This document shows positions 43,226 through 51,653 of a stretch of DNA of 64,000 nucleotides, one piece after another. The stretch is from positions 496,001 through 560,000 of the forward strand of contig JADKAF010000001.1 of assembly GCA_016719295.1 (NCBI GenBank), read 5' to 3'. Both the position numbers and the translations under genes were made by a program. The stretch is from Planctomycetota bacterium. Its GTDB lineage: Bacteria > Planctomycetota > UBA1135 > JADKAF01. The notes under the pieces are model-generated. The model saw nothing but the letters and a program-made list of their open reading frames with translations. It made no database searches and was not told the DNA's origin. Within the stretch, counting starts at the first letter, position 1; every line of letters starts with the position of its first letter.

Positions 43226-43969
43226 TCAGAGCGCGGGCAGCGTCCAGAGATGCTCGGCGCTGCCGGCCTCGAAGCGCGCGCTCGCCGGTGCCGCGCTGGG
43301 GCGCTCGACCGCGAGCTCGATGGTGCTGGCGCCTCGCACCAGCACGGCGCAGCGCCCTTCGGCGTCGGTCTCGTGCCGCACCGCGAAGCACGCGGCGCCC
43401 GCCGGCGAGGAGCAGCGCAGCGCGACGCCGGCGAGAGGCTGTCCGGTGCTCTGGCAGAGCTGCACGCGCACGAGGCGCCAGTCGAGATCCCAGCGCAGCA
43501 TGCGGCGCTCCGCCACGAGCTCCGGCACCAGCGGACCATCGAGCACGGCGCCCTCGGCACCCAACGCGATCAAGCGCCGCGGCGCGGACGCGGTCTCGCG
43601 CAGGCGGAAGCACCCGGCGTCATCGGTGAAGCTGGCCCGCGCCTTCGCGCCGGTCGCGGGGATGCCGGTCGCCGACGACGTGGCGACGCGCAGCCCGGGC
43701 ACCGGGCCATCGAGCGCGACCACCGCGCCGTCCAGCTCGGGGCCGCGATCGGGGCTCGGGGTACCGCAGCGCGGAAAGGCCGGCGGCGTGGCGGCCTGCT
43801 CCTGCTCGACGCTCCGGGTCGCGAGCGGCGGAGGATGCGGGAGGGAGCTGCGCGGCGCCGCAGCGCTGCGCGGGAGAGGACCGGCGGCGAAGAGCAGCAG
43901 GGCCGCCGTCGTGCTGAGCAGCACCCAACGCCCGCCGCGCTTCCGATCTTCTGCCGTCCCTCGCCGCAT
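43226..43969 (-). CDS. Membrane-anchored or secreted Ig-like beta-domain protein
   Basis: 247 residues. A basic start and helix (RGGRWVLLSTTAALLLFAAG) act as signal or anchor, followed by a Pro/Ser-rich linker. Two beta repeats follow that resemble carboxypeptidase-regulatory/transthyretin folds: VVALDGPVPGLRVATS and FTDDAGCFRLRETASAPRRL, then VRVQLCQSTGQPLAGVALR and HETDAEGRCAVLVRGAS. Such folds carry no catalysis and usually bind or space surface proteins. ATG at 43969. Its role is unknown. Confidence 0.7.
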   Translation of the reverse strand: MRRGTAEDRKRGGRWVLLSTTAALLLFAAGPLPRSAAAPRSSLPHPPPLATRSVEQEQAATPPAFPRCGTPSPDRGPELDGAVVALDGPVPGLRVATSSATGIPATGAKARASFTDDAGCFRLRETASAPRRLIALGAEGAVLDGPLVPELVAERRMLRWDLDWRLVRVQLCQSTGQPLAGVALRCSSPAGAACFAVRHETDAEGRCAVLVRGASTIELAVERPSAAPASARFEAGSAEHLWTLPAL

Positions 43970-44245
43970 GCCTGGTCCCTCGGGGCGATCCTCGCTCGAG
44001 CCCTGCTCCCCGCATCGAGCGCTGCCCTTCCGAGGCGTGAGGGGGTGGAAAGAACTTCGCGCGCTCGCGCGGCGCGACCTGAGCCCGAAGGATCTTCCTC
44101 ACGGAGTTCTCTCCATGCAGGTCGTGCGCTCGCGCGCTACGCTGTGCCGCGCAGCGCTCTCCGCGACGAGCGCCGCGGCGTCAGGCGCCACCTCCGGCAC
44201 CGCGCCTTCTCCCCGCGCGCGGCGTTCGCTGCTCAGGGCCATTCC

Positions 44246-44935
44246 GTGTCGAAGCACCTCCAGAGAGACTTGGGCCGCCTGCGCGAGGAGATCCTCACCT
44301 TGGGCGGGCTCGTCGAGGGCTCGCTCGACCTCGCCGTGCGCTCGCTCGTCGAACGCCGCCCCGACCTCGCCGCCGAGGTGCGCTCGCGCGACCGGGTGAT
44401 CGATCGCCGCGAAGTCGACCTGGAGGAGGAGTGCATGAAGGTGCTCGCGCTCCACCAGCCCGTCGCCACCGATCTGCGCTTCATCGTCGCGGTGATGAAG
44501 GTGAACAACGATCTCGAGCGCGTCGGCGATCTCGCCTGCAACATCGCGAAGCGCGCGAAGCGCTTGGCGCAAGAGCCGCCGCTCGAGCTGCCCTTCGACG
44601 TCGTCGGCATGGTCGACAAGGTGAAGGCGATGCTCCGCTCGGCCCTCTACTGCTTGGTCGAGCTCGACCCGCGGAAGGCCCTGCAAGTCTGCGAGGCCGA
44701 CGACGAGATCGATCGCTGCCAGCGCGACCTCTTCCGCGTGCTGGAGGAGCAGATGAAGCAGGATCCTGCTACCGTCTCGCGCGGCATCCACCTGCTCTCG
44801 ATCGGCCGGCATCTGGAGCGCATCGGCGATCACGCGACGAACATCGCCGAGGACGTGATCTTCATGGTCGAGGGCGATGTCGTGCGGCACCGCAAGCGCA
44901 GCAAGGGCGCGGCGGACGCGGAGGCGAGCGAATAG
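44246..44935 (+). CDS. phoU: PhoU phosphate-signalling protein
   Basis: 229 residues from GTG at 44246 (AGGG eight bases upstream). Two PhoU three-helix repeats are present, each with the metal-binding E/D-x-x-x-D pattern: VNNDLERVGDLACNIAKRAK and IGRHLERIGDHATNIAEDVI. It also has DREVDLEEECMKVLALHQPV-type sequence. PhoU tunes phosphate uptake by the Pst transporter and the PhoR kinase. No pst, phoB or phoR is in this window. The upstream 276-base gap shows no gene that I accept. Confidence 0.92.
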   Translation: MSKHLQRDLGRLREEILTLGGLVEGSLDLAVRSLVERRPDLAAEVRSRDRVIDRREVDLEEECMKVLALHQPVATDLRFIVAVMKVNNDLERVGDLACNIAKRAKRLAQEPPLELPFDVVGMVDKVKAMLRSALYCLVELDPRKALQVCEADDEIDRCQRDLFRVLEEQMKQDPATVSRGIHLLSIGRHLERIGDHATNIAEDVIFMVEGDVVRHRKRSKGAADAEASE

Positions 44936-44955
44936 CGCTCGGCCCCGCTCCGGGA

Positions 44956-47073
44956 TCAGCGCACGAGGAACTCCCCACCCGTCTCCTCCGCGAGCTGCCG
45001 CAAGAGCGCGCTCTGCGTGCCGATCGAGATCGAGTGGATCACGATGCGGCGCTCGCGGTTCCAGTGGATCACGTCCTCGAGGATGAGCTTGGGGTCGACT
45101 TCTTCACCCGTGGAGGGATCGCCGTCGGTGAGGAGGTAGATCGTGTCCACGTCCTTCATCGCGAAGGCCTTCTTCAGGCCGCCGTAGAGATTGGTCGCGC
45201 CCTCGAGCGCGATCTTCTCGACCCACTGGCGCGCCTCGGCGCGGCCCGCTCCCCTCGGCGAGCGCAGGTCGTCGGCATAGGTCCTTACCCCGGTGCCGAA
45301 GAGCACGATGTTGAAGAGGTGGTGCTCGGGGACGTTGTCCACGTAGTGCAGGAGCTGCTCCTTCGCGATCTCGAGGCGCGTCGAAGCACCCTTGTCGGTG
45401 GAGCGCGTGCCGGCCTTCGCGGCCATCGAGCCGGACTGGTCGATCACGAAGACCACGCGCTCGGAGAGGATCTCCAGGCCGTAGAAGCTCGAGGTCGCAC
45501 CGGCCTCGCGCTGGCGCGAGCGAAACTCGAGCTCCTGCTTCTGCGCGGCGTCGAGCGGCGGAGGCACGAAGCCCGCGCCGTGGTCGGTCCACCAGCGACG
45601 CCAGTCGGGCGCGTGGCGGCGGAAGGGTTGGTTCGTGAGCAAGCGCAGCGCGTGCGCGTGGTCCTCGGTGTAGCGGCCGCTCGCGGCCTCGAGGCTCTCG
45701 ATCAGCACGGGGATCGCCGGCGCATGGCGCAGGCTCACCAGCGCGTCGAGGGCCGCCAGGCGCAGCGCCCCGTCGACGTTCTGGTCGGGAGCGAGCAGCG
45801 CCAAGATGCGCGGCGCGGCAGACGGATGGGCGATCGCGGCCAGGCAATCGACCGCGGCGATGCGCACGGAGATGTCTTTGTCGTCGAGGGATTCCAGGAG
45901 CAGCTTCGCGAGCTCGGGGTCCTGGCCTTGGATCGCGGTGAGCGCACGCAGCCCCTCGATGCGGACCTGCGGCATCGCCGAGCGCAGCATCTTCTGCAGC
46001 GCGCCGATCGAGCCCTTGTCTTTCGCTTCGGCGAGCTCTTGCGCCAAGCGCGCGCGCACGAAGGTCTGCGGGTGATTCAGGAGCTTGCGGGCCATGCGCA
46101 GCGCCGCGGCGTCCTGCTTCTTCAGCAGCTCGCCGAGCACGCGTGTCAGGATCTTCGCCGCATGCTCCGAGATCTCGCTCTCGGCGAGGCGGTCCTCGAG
46201 CCCCGAGAGGAAGCTCGCGCTCGCGCGCTCGACCAGCTTCGGCAGCAGCGCATCGCGCACGTTGGTTCCCGCGCCGACGACGTGGTCGAGCACGAGCAGA
46301 GCGTTCACCGGCACACCACTCGCGAGCAGGATCTTGCCCGACTCGATCTGCACGGGCGCGCTCGCATCGGCGAGGCGCTCCTTCGCGAGCGCTGTTGCCG
46401 CGCGCTCGTTCACCTCCAGCAAGCGCTTCAGCGCGCGAAGGCGGAGTCCCGCGTCGGCGTCGCCGCCGAGGTCGAGGAGATTCTCCAGCGTGAGCTTCTC
46501 GCGGAACGGCGGCGCGTCGAAGGCGGCGGCGCGCAGCTCGCCGTTCTCCTTGGCATCGAAGAGGGCGCGCGCGCACACGCGCCGCAGCTCCTCGTCGAAT
46601 GGCCCCTGCATGACGAGACCCTTCAGGGCCAGGACGCGCAGCGGCGCCTCGGTCGAGACGTCGTAGATCGCGCGCAGCGAGCTTCGCTCGCCCTTCTTCT
46701 CGGCGAGCAGCTCCACGGCGCGGCGGCGGAGGCCCGCGTCCTTCGCGTGGCGGCCGAGGTTCGCGAGCGCATCGGAGGCGGCCTCGCGCGTGGCCTCGGC
46801 CGCGACGAACGCGCCGAGCTGGTCGATGGCCTTCCGCGCGAGCTGCACGTCCTCGAGCTCCTTGCCCGCGGCTTCGAGCGCGCGCGCCGCGGTGATGGAG
46901 CCGTCGCGGGCGAGCAGCTCCACGTCCTTGTCGTCGGCGACCAGGCGGTGCCGCGCGAGGAGTGCGGCGAGGCGCGTATCGTCCTGCGGCGGAGCGGCGT
47001 GGAGCGGGGAGGAGCTGCCCCCGGCGATGCCGATCGCGGCGCAGAGGAGGAGCAGGGAAGCGCGGAGCAGCAT
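44956..47073 (-). CDS. Secreted HEAT-repeat / von Willebrand A domain protein
   Basis: 705 residues. A signal peptide (MLLRASLLLLCAAIGIAGGS) is followed by about 400 residues of HEAT-like helical repeats rich in Leu/Ala (LGALQKMLRSAMPQVRIEGL, LAALDALVSLRHAPAIPVLI), the motif DWRRWWTDHG, and a VWA domain at about residues 515-700 with the MIDAS motif FVIDQSGSMAAK and YLLTDGDPSTGEE. Such VWA domains bind metal and partner proteins. The same signal-HEAT-DWRRWW-VWA order occurs in the 48080 gene, so the pair is paralogous. ATG at 47073 begins the signal peptide. Confidence 0.83.
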   Translation of the reverse strand: MLLRASLLLLCAAIGIAGGSSSPLHAAPPQDDTRLAALLARHRLVADDKDVELLARDGSITAARALEAAGKELEDVQLARKAIDQLGAFVAAEATREAASDALANLGRHAKDAGLRRRAVELLAEKKGERSSLRAIYDVSTEAPLRVLALKGLVMQGPFDEELRRVCARALFDAKENGELRAAAFDAPPFREKLTLENLLDLGGDADAGLRLRALKRLLEVNERAATALAKERLADASAPVQIESGKILLASGVPVNALLVLDHVVGAGTNVRDALLPKLVERASASFLSGLEDRLAESEISEHAAKILTRVLGELLKKQDAAALRMARKLLNHPQTFVRARLAQELAEAKDKGSIGALQKMLRSAMPQVRIEGLRALTAIQGQDPELAKLLLESLDDKDISVRIAAVDCLAAIAHPSAAPRILALLAPDQNVDGALRLAALDALVSLRHAPAIPVLIESLEAASGRYTEDHAHALRLLTNQPFRRHAPDWRRWWTDHGAGFVPPPLDAAQKQELEFRSRQREAGATSSFYGLEILSERVVFVIDQSGSMAAKAGTRSTDKGASTRLEIAKEQLLHYVDNVPEHHLFNIVLFGTGVRTYADDLRSPRGAGRAEARQWVEKIALEGATNLYGGLKKAFAMKDVDTIYLLTDGDPSTGEEVDPKLILEDVIHWNRERRIVIHSISIGTQSALLRQLAEETGGEFLVR

Positions 47074-47243
47074 GCGCGGGGAGCGAACTCTGGAAGCGGG
47101 GTCGGCAGGCCCGCGAGCCAGCGGGACCAGGTAGCGGGATCCTAGCGTCTCCCGCGCGCTCTGGCTGCCCCGGACCCGGGACGGTTTGCTAAGGTTGCGG
47201 CCCGCGGGGGGAGGTGCTCCCGCCGGCGGCGGAGGAGCCAGCG

Positions 47244-48056
47244 ATGCAGACGAACGAGCGCGCGTACGGTTTTCGGGGTGGGTGGGAGCTGCCACATCGC
47301 TACGGCGATTCCGTGCACGTGCTGAACAGCCCGTTCCTGCGCTCCGTCCTCGCGCGCCTCGGCGGCAACGAGATCCGGCACCCCGAGATCAACGAGTCGC
47401 TGCGCGTCGTCTACCGCGATCTCTTGATCCAGGTCGCGAGCCGCGAGCTGCCGACCGTGCGCGCCGAGGTGCCGACGCGCATGATCGCGAGCGAGCCGCG
47501 CGCCGTGTACCGCGGCGAGGTGCTCGACCCCGCGCACGAGATCGTGGTGGTCTCGATCATCCGCGCCGGGATCATCCCCGCGCAGACCTGCTTCGACATG
47601 CTGAACCTCGCCATCGACCCGCGGAACGTGCGCATGGACCACCTGATGCTCGCGCGCATCTCCGACGAGCACGGGCGCGTCACCGGCGTCTCGTTCAGCG
47701 GCTCCAAGGTCGGCGGGCCGATCGAAGGGCGGACGCTCTTGATCCCCGATCCGATGGGGGCCACGGGGGCGACGATCCTGCGCGCGGTCGCGTGGTATCG
47801 CGAGCACTACGGCGAGCCGCGGAAGATCGTGGCGCTGCCCATGATCGCGACGCCCGAGTTCCTCCGGAACCTGCGTGACAACCTCCCCGAGTGCGTCGTC
47901 TACACCGCCCGCTTGGACCGCGGTCTGTCCGCGCCCGAGGTGCTGGAGACCTTGCCCGGCACGCGCTGGGACGAGGAGCGCGGGCTCGACGCGCACAGCT
48001 ACATCATCCCCGGCGCCGGCGGCCTCGGCGAAGTCCTGAACAACTCGTGGTGTTGA
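47244..48056 (+). CDS. upp: Uracil phosphoribosyltransferase-like protein
   Basis: 270 residues from ATG at 47244, preceded by GGAGGAG. PRTase fold: the flexible loop near VVVSIIRAGIIPAQTCFDML and the PRPP-binding loop LIPDPMGATGATILRAVAWY (D-P-x-x-A-T-G). The C-terminus GAGGLGEVLNNSWC differs from the G-D-x-x-x-R-x-F-G-T ending of typical Upp (about 210 residues), and the protein is 60 residues longer. It most likely makes UMP from uracil and PRPP, with some doubt over substrate. It is sandwiched between two HEAT-VWA paralogues. Confidence 0.85.
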   Translation: MQTNERAYGFRGGWELPHRYGDSVHVLNSPFLRSVLARLGGNEIRHPEINESLRVVYRDLLIQVASRELPTVRAEVPTRMIASEPRAVYRGEVLDPAHEIVVVSIIRAGIIPAQTCFDMLNLAIDPRNVRMDHLMLARISDEHGRVTGVSFSGSKVGGPIEGRTLLIPDPMGATGATILRAVAWYREHYGEPRKIVALPMIATPEFLRNLRDNLPECVVYTARLDRGLSAPEVLETLPGTRWDEERGLDAHSYIIPGAGGLGEVLNNSWC

Positions 48057-48079
48057 GCGTTCGCGCGCTCCGAGATCGC

Positions 48080-49723
48080 ATGTCCCTTCCCAAGCTTGGC
48101 GCCGCGCTGGCCGTGGCATGGCTCGGCGCGACCTCCGTGCTTGCGCAGGGTGCGGACTTCGCCGCGCTGGAGAAGAAGCTCGCGAGCCACGACGACGACG
48201 AGCGCTCCGCCGCCGTGCGCGCGCTCGGCGAGCAAGGCGGAGAGCGCGCGATCGAGCTCTTGCTGCGCGCTCTCGACGATGCGCAGCCCTACGTGCGCGA
48301 CCTCGCCGCGGAGAAGCTGGTCGAGCTCGTGGACGCGGCCGCGCTCGAGAAGCTCGTGCTACCCGCGCTCGCGAACGCGAAGCAGCCGCCGCGCACCAAG
48401 CTCTCGCTCGCATTCCTCCTCCCGCGCTGGAGAGCTTCGTGGCCGAGCGCGCCGGTGCTCGCTGCGCTGAAGGAGAAGGACGCGCGCTTCCGCGAAGCGC
48501 TGCTCGCGAGCTTCTCGCGCGTGCTGCGCGCGGCCCTCGAGCCCGCGTCGGCGGAGCGACCGAAGGGCACGAGCCAGCGGGACTGGGACGCCGAGCAAGC
48601 GCACCGCTCGGCGGCCCGCGCGGTGCTCGCCGCGCTCGATGCAAAGGCCTTCGCGAAGGCGCTGCAACCGCTCTGGCGCGAGCGCGAGCGCTTCGTGCGC
48701 GCGGCTGCCTGCGAGCTCGCCGCTCTCGGACCGGAACCGGCGCGCTCGGAGGTCCGGGCGAAGCTCGCGAGAGACGAGGACTTCGCGGTGCGCGCGGCGC
48801 TCCTGCTCGGCGGCGTCGCGCACGGGGGCGACGGCGCGCGCTCCTTGCTCGTCGCGGGGCTCGGCGATCCCGCGTGGCAGGTGCGCCACGCCGCGGCGCG
48901 CGAGCTGCGCGCTCTGCCCTACGCCGCCGAGAGCACCGAGGCCTTGCTCGCCTCGCTCGAGCGTGAAGAGGCGCTCTCCGCCGCGCGCGCGATGCTCGTC
49001 GCGGCACTCGAGGAAGCGACGGGCATGCGCTTCGGCGATCGACCGGCCGATTGGCGCCGCTGGTGGAGTGAGCGCCCCGCGGACTGGCGTCCGGCGGAGA
49101 AGCGCGCGGAACGCGCGGCCGGAGACGACGACGCATCGCGCACGGCCGTCGCTTGGCACGGCTTGCCGGTCGACGCGCGGCGCGTCGTGTTCGTCATCGA
49201 CAACTCGGGCTCGATGCGCGACGAGCTGCCCGCCGGCGACGACGGCCGCCCGCAGACGAAGCGCACGCGCGTCGACGCCGAGCTCGCGCGCGTCGTCGCC
49301 GCACTCCCCGCCGAGGTCGAAGCGAACCTGCTGCTCTTCTCCGACGGCGTCGAAGCCTGGAGGGAGCAGCTCGAAGCGCTGAAGGCGAAGGACCGCGACG
49401 CGCTGCTCGCGTGGTACGCCGCGCGTCCCCCGCGCGGCGCGACCAACCTGCTCGCCGGCCTGCTCGCGGCGCTCGAGGATCCGCGCGTCGAGGCGATCTA
49501 CCTCTTGAGCGATGGCGCGCCGAGCGCCGGCGAGCAGATCTTTCGCGAGCTCGTGCTGGAGCGCGTGCGCGAGCGCCAGCGCTACGCCGCCGCGTGCATC
49601 CACACCGCGGCGTTCCTCGGCGACGCGCAGGGCGAAGCGGCGGCGCGGCGCATCGAGCAGCACCGGCGCTTCCTGCGCGAGCTCGCGGAGGCGAGTGGGG
49701 GGCGGGCGGTGGAGGTGCGCTGA
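48080..49723 (+). CDS. Secreted HEAT-repeat / VWA domain protein, paralogue of 44956-47073
   Basis: 547 residues from ATG at 48080. Signal peptide MSLPKLGAALAVAWLGATSV, then HEAT-like repeats (ALGEQGGERAIELLLRALDD, LLVAGLGDPAWQVRHAAARE), the motif ADWRRWWSERP, and a VWA domain with MIDAS FVIDNSGSMRDEL and IYLLSDGAPSAGEQ. Order and DWRRWW motif match the gene at 44956-47073, which lies on the other side of upp, suggesting duplication. An in-frame GTG at 48050 that overlaps the upp stop is also possible. It ends 25 bp from the convergent FG-GAP gene. Confidence 0.82.
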   Translation: MSLPKLGAALAVAWLGATSVLAQGADFAALEKKLASHDDDERSAAVRALGEQGGERAIELLLRALDDAQPYVRDLAAEKLVELVDAAALEKLVLPALANAKQPPRTKLSLAFLLPRWRASWPSAPVLAALKEKDARFREALLASFSRVLRAALEPASAERPKGTSQRDWDAEQAHRSAARAVLAALDAKAFAKALQPLWRERERFVRAAACELAALGPEPARSEVRAKLARDEDFAVRAALLLGGVAHGGDGARSLLVAGLGDPAWQVRHAAARELRALPYAAESTEALLASLEREEALSAARAMLVAALEEATGMRFGDRPADWRRWWSERPADWRPAEKRAERAAGDDDASRTAVAWHGLPVDARRVVFVIDNSGSMRDELPAGDDGRPQTKRTRVDAELARVVAALPAEVEANLLLFSDGVEAWREQLEALKAKDRDALLAWYAARPPRGATNLLAGLLAALEDPRVEAIYLLSDGAPSAGEQIFRELVLERVRERQRYAAACIHTAAFLGDAQGEAAARRIEQHRRFLRELAEASGGRAVEVR

Positions 49724-49748
49724 GGAGGAAGGCGGGTGCCTGAGCTTC

Positions 49749-51380
49749 CTACCAGCGCTCGCCGACCTGAACGCCGAGCCGCGGCGTCGTCGCCACGGCC
49801 GCCGCGTTCGGCGCCCACGGGTCGGCGATCCAGACCTGCGCGTAGCCCCATTCGCCGACGATCGCGGGATCGTTCCCGATCGCTACGCTCCAGCGCTGGC
49901 GACCGGAGTGATCGAGGTGCGCGAGCTGCAGGTGCAGCGGCACCAGCAGCAGCTCGACGCCCGTGGCGTAGGAGACCGTGGGCTCGTTGCCGAGCAGCAG
50001 CGCGGCTTGCGCGGCGGGTAGCCCGCCGCTCACCTCGATCCAGAAGGCCCCGTTGCCGAGGACGCCGGGACCTCCGCCGCAGGCGATGCGCGGGACGCTG
50101 CCGTTCGAGCCCGTGACTCCGAGGCCGCTCACGGCCACGCGGTAGGGCGGTGTCGCGCGATTGGCGAAGAAACCGATCTGCGGCGCGGCGCCGGTCTGCG
50201 CGCGATAGCCCGCGAGCGCGATGTCCGGCGTCGCGTTGCCGTCCAGATCGCCGAAGGCGAGCAGATCGGGACCGATGTCGGTGCCCACGGGGACGACGCC
50301 GGCATCGACGCTGCTGTCGAGCCTGAAGCTGCTCCCCATCCAACGCCAGGCGCCGAGGCGCCCGCGCTCTCCGGGATGACCTGCTTCGAGGATCAGCAGC
50401 TCGGGAGTGCCGTCGCCGTCCAAGTCGCGCAGCGCGACGCTGCGTACGCCGACGCGCGGGTCGGTGCCGAGGACGAGGAGCTGCGAGCGGAAGTTTCCGC
50501 CGCCCACGTTCTCCAGCAGCTCGACGTGCGGGCTCGCGCCGTAGCCCACCACCAAGTCCGGGTCGCCATCGCCGTCGAGGTCGCCAGCGCCGAGCTCGTC
50601 GGCGCGGAGACCGCGCGGGTCGAGCGCGACGCGCACGACGAGGGCGAAGCCGCCCTGGCCATCGCCGCGCGCGAGATGGAGATCTTGGGCTCCATCGACG
50701 CCGGCGAGGTCGCTGCGCCCGTCGCCGTCGAAATCGCCGCTCGCGAGCGCCGCTTGCGGGCTGCCGAGAGCACCGGAGGAGCCGATCAGGATGCCGCTGC
50801 CTCCGTCGTGCTCCAAGGTCACGAGGCCGAGGCCCCGGCGAGGGAAGAAGAGCTGCTGCTCCGAGAAGGGCAGCACCAGCTCGGGGCGCCCGTCGGCATC
50901 GAGGTCGGTGACGGCGTGGCAGAGCGTGTTGTAGCTCACCGCCGTATGCGCCGAGCCGACGAAGCCGGGGACGAAGCGCTGTGGGCTCCCGAAGCTGCCC
51001 CGGAGGTTCGGGAAGATCTCGATCAGGCCGTCGGAGTACGCGACGACGAGCTCGGGCAATCGATCGCCATCGAAATCGTGCGCCGCGACGTAGCGCGGCA
51101 TCGCGAACGGATTCGAACCCGGCGAGCTCAGGTAGGCGTTGCGCTCGAGGTTGCCGTCGGCGTCGAGGTAGTGCAGCTCGACGAGCGGCGGCTGGAGCTG
51201 CAGGAAGCCGTTGCCGATCGCGAGGTCGAGGTCGCCGTCGCCGTCGAGGTCTTCCGAGACCGGCCGCAGCGGCACGATCGCGGAGGTGGGTGTGATGCGG
51301 GCCACAGCGAGGATCCCTTGGGATTCCTCCTGGGTGCAAGGCGCGAGGAGCGCCGCGACCAGCGTGGCGTGGTTCAGCAT
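49749..51380 (-). CDS. Secreted FG-GAP/VCBS beta-propeller protein
   Basis: 543 residues from ATG at 51380, preferred because GGAGGG lies seven bases upstream; ATG at 51386 is in frame. A short signal (MLNHATLVAALLAPC) is followed by about seven FG-GAP repeats of form D-[LFW]-D-G-D-G-x-x-D/P-[DE]-L: DLDGDGDLDLAIG, DFDGDRLPELVV, DLDADGRPELVL, DFDGDGRSDLAGV, DLDGDGDPDLVVG and DLDGDGTPELLIL. These make a calcium-binding beta-propeller. The C-terminal 150 residues (AFWIEVSGGLPAAQAALLLG, IGNDPAIVGEWGYAQVW) are shared with other secreted proteins here. Confidence 0.85.
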   Translation of the reverse strand: MLNHATLVAALLAPCTQEESQGILAVARITPTSAIVPLRPVSEDLDGDGDLDLAIGNGFLQLQPPLVELHYLDADGNLERNAYLSSPGSNPFAMPRYVAAHDFDGDRLPELVVAYSDGLIEIFPNLRGSFGSPQRFVPGFVGSAHTAVSYNTLCHAVTDLDADGRPELVLPFSEQQLFFPRRGLGLVTLEHDGGSGILIGSSGALGSPQAALASGDFDGDGRSDLAGVDGAQDLHLARGDGQGGFALVVRVALDPRGLRADELGAGDLDGDGDPDLVVGYGASPHVELLENVGGGNFRSQLLVLGTDPRVGVRSVALRDLDGDGTPELLILEAGHPGERGRLGAWRWMGSSFRLDSSVDAGVVPVGTDIGPDLLAFGDLDGNATPDIALAGYRAQTGAAPQIGFFANRATPPYRVAVSGLGVTGSNGSVPRIACGGGPGVLGNGAFWIEVSGGLPAAQAALLLGNEPTVSYATGVELLLVPLHLQLAHLDHSGRQRWSVAIGNDPAIVGEWGYAQVWIADPWAPNAAAVATTPRLGVQVGERW

Positions 51381-51574
51381 CGTCATCCCTCCCGCTCCGC
51401 TAGCGCGGAGCCTCGACAGTCCACAGAGCGCGGATCCGCGAAAGGCGGAGCCGAATGGAGACGGTGTCGAGAACGCGAGGTGACGCTCTTGAGGTGCGCG
51501 TGCGCGTCGCAGGGGCTCGTTCGGGCGAGCAACGCCCGCTAGGCGTTGTGCCGCCAGGGCTAGCGCGGCGACGG

Positions 51575-51611
51575 AAAAAATGACCGCGCCCGCGTTCTCC
51601 GACGCGGGCGC
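51575..51611 (-). terminator. Rho-independent terminator of the 51654-53141 gene
   Basis: On the minus strand GCGCCCGCGT pairs with ACGCGGGCGC (10-bp perfect stem, six-base loop) and is followed after five bases by six T residues (51580-51575). It lies 43 bases after the stop at 51654. It is the cleanest intrinsic terminator in the window. Confidence 0.85.
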
Positions 51612-51653
51612 TCTTCGTCTTGCGGCTGCTCGACGCGTGCTCCTGGTGGCGCG

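Noticed and set aside
43250..44240. Longer PhoU start or separate gene before PhoU
   Set aside because: Upstream frame lacks PhoU homology and crosses the divergent gene; GTG at 44246 has an RBS.
43970..44245. Small coding gene between the Ig-like gene and phoU
   Set aside because: Short frames there (for example from 44114) are Arg/Ser-rich and not protein-like; nothing else is seen in this gap.
47142..49136. Minus-strand 664-codon frame
   Set aside because: Arg/Ala/Pro-rich antisense of upp and the second HEAT-VWA gene; no start context or motif.
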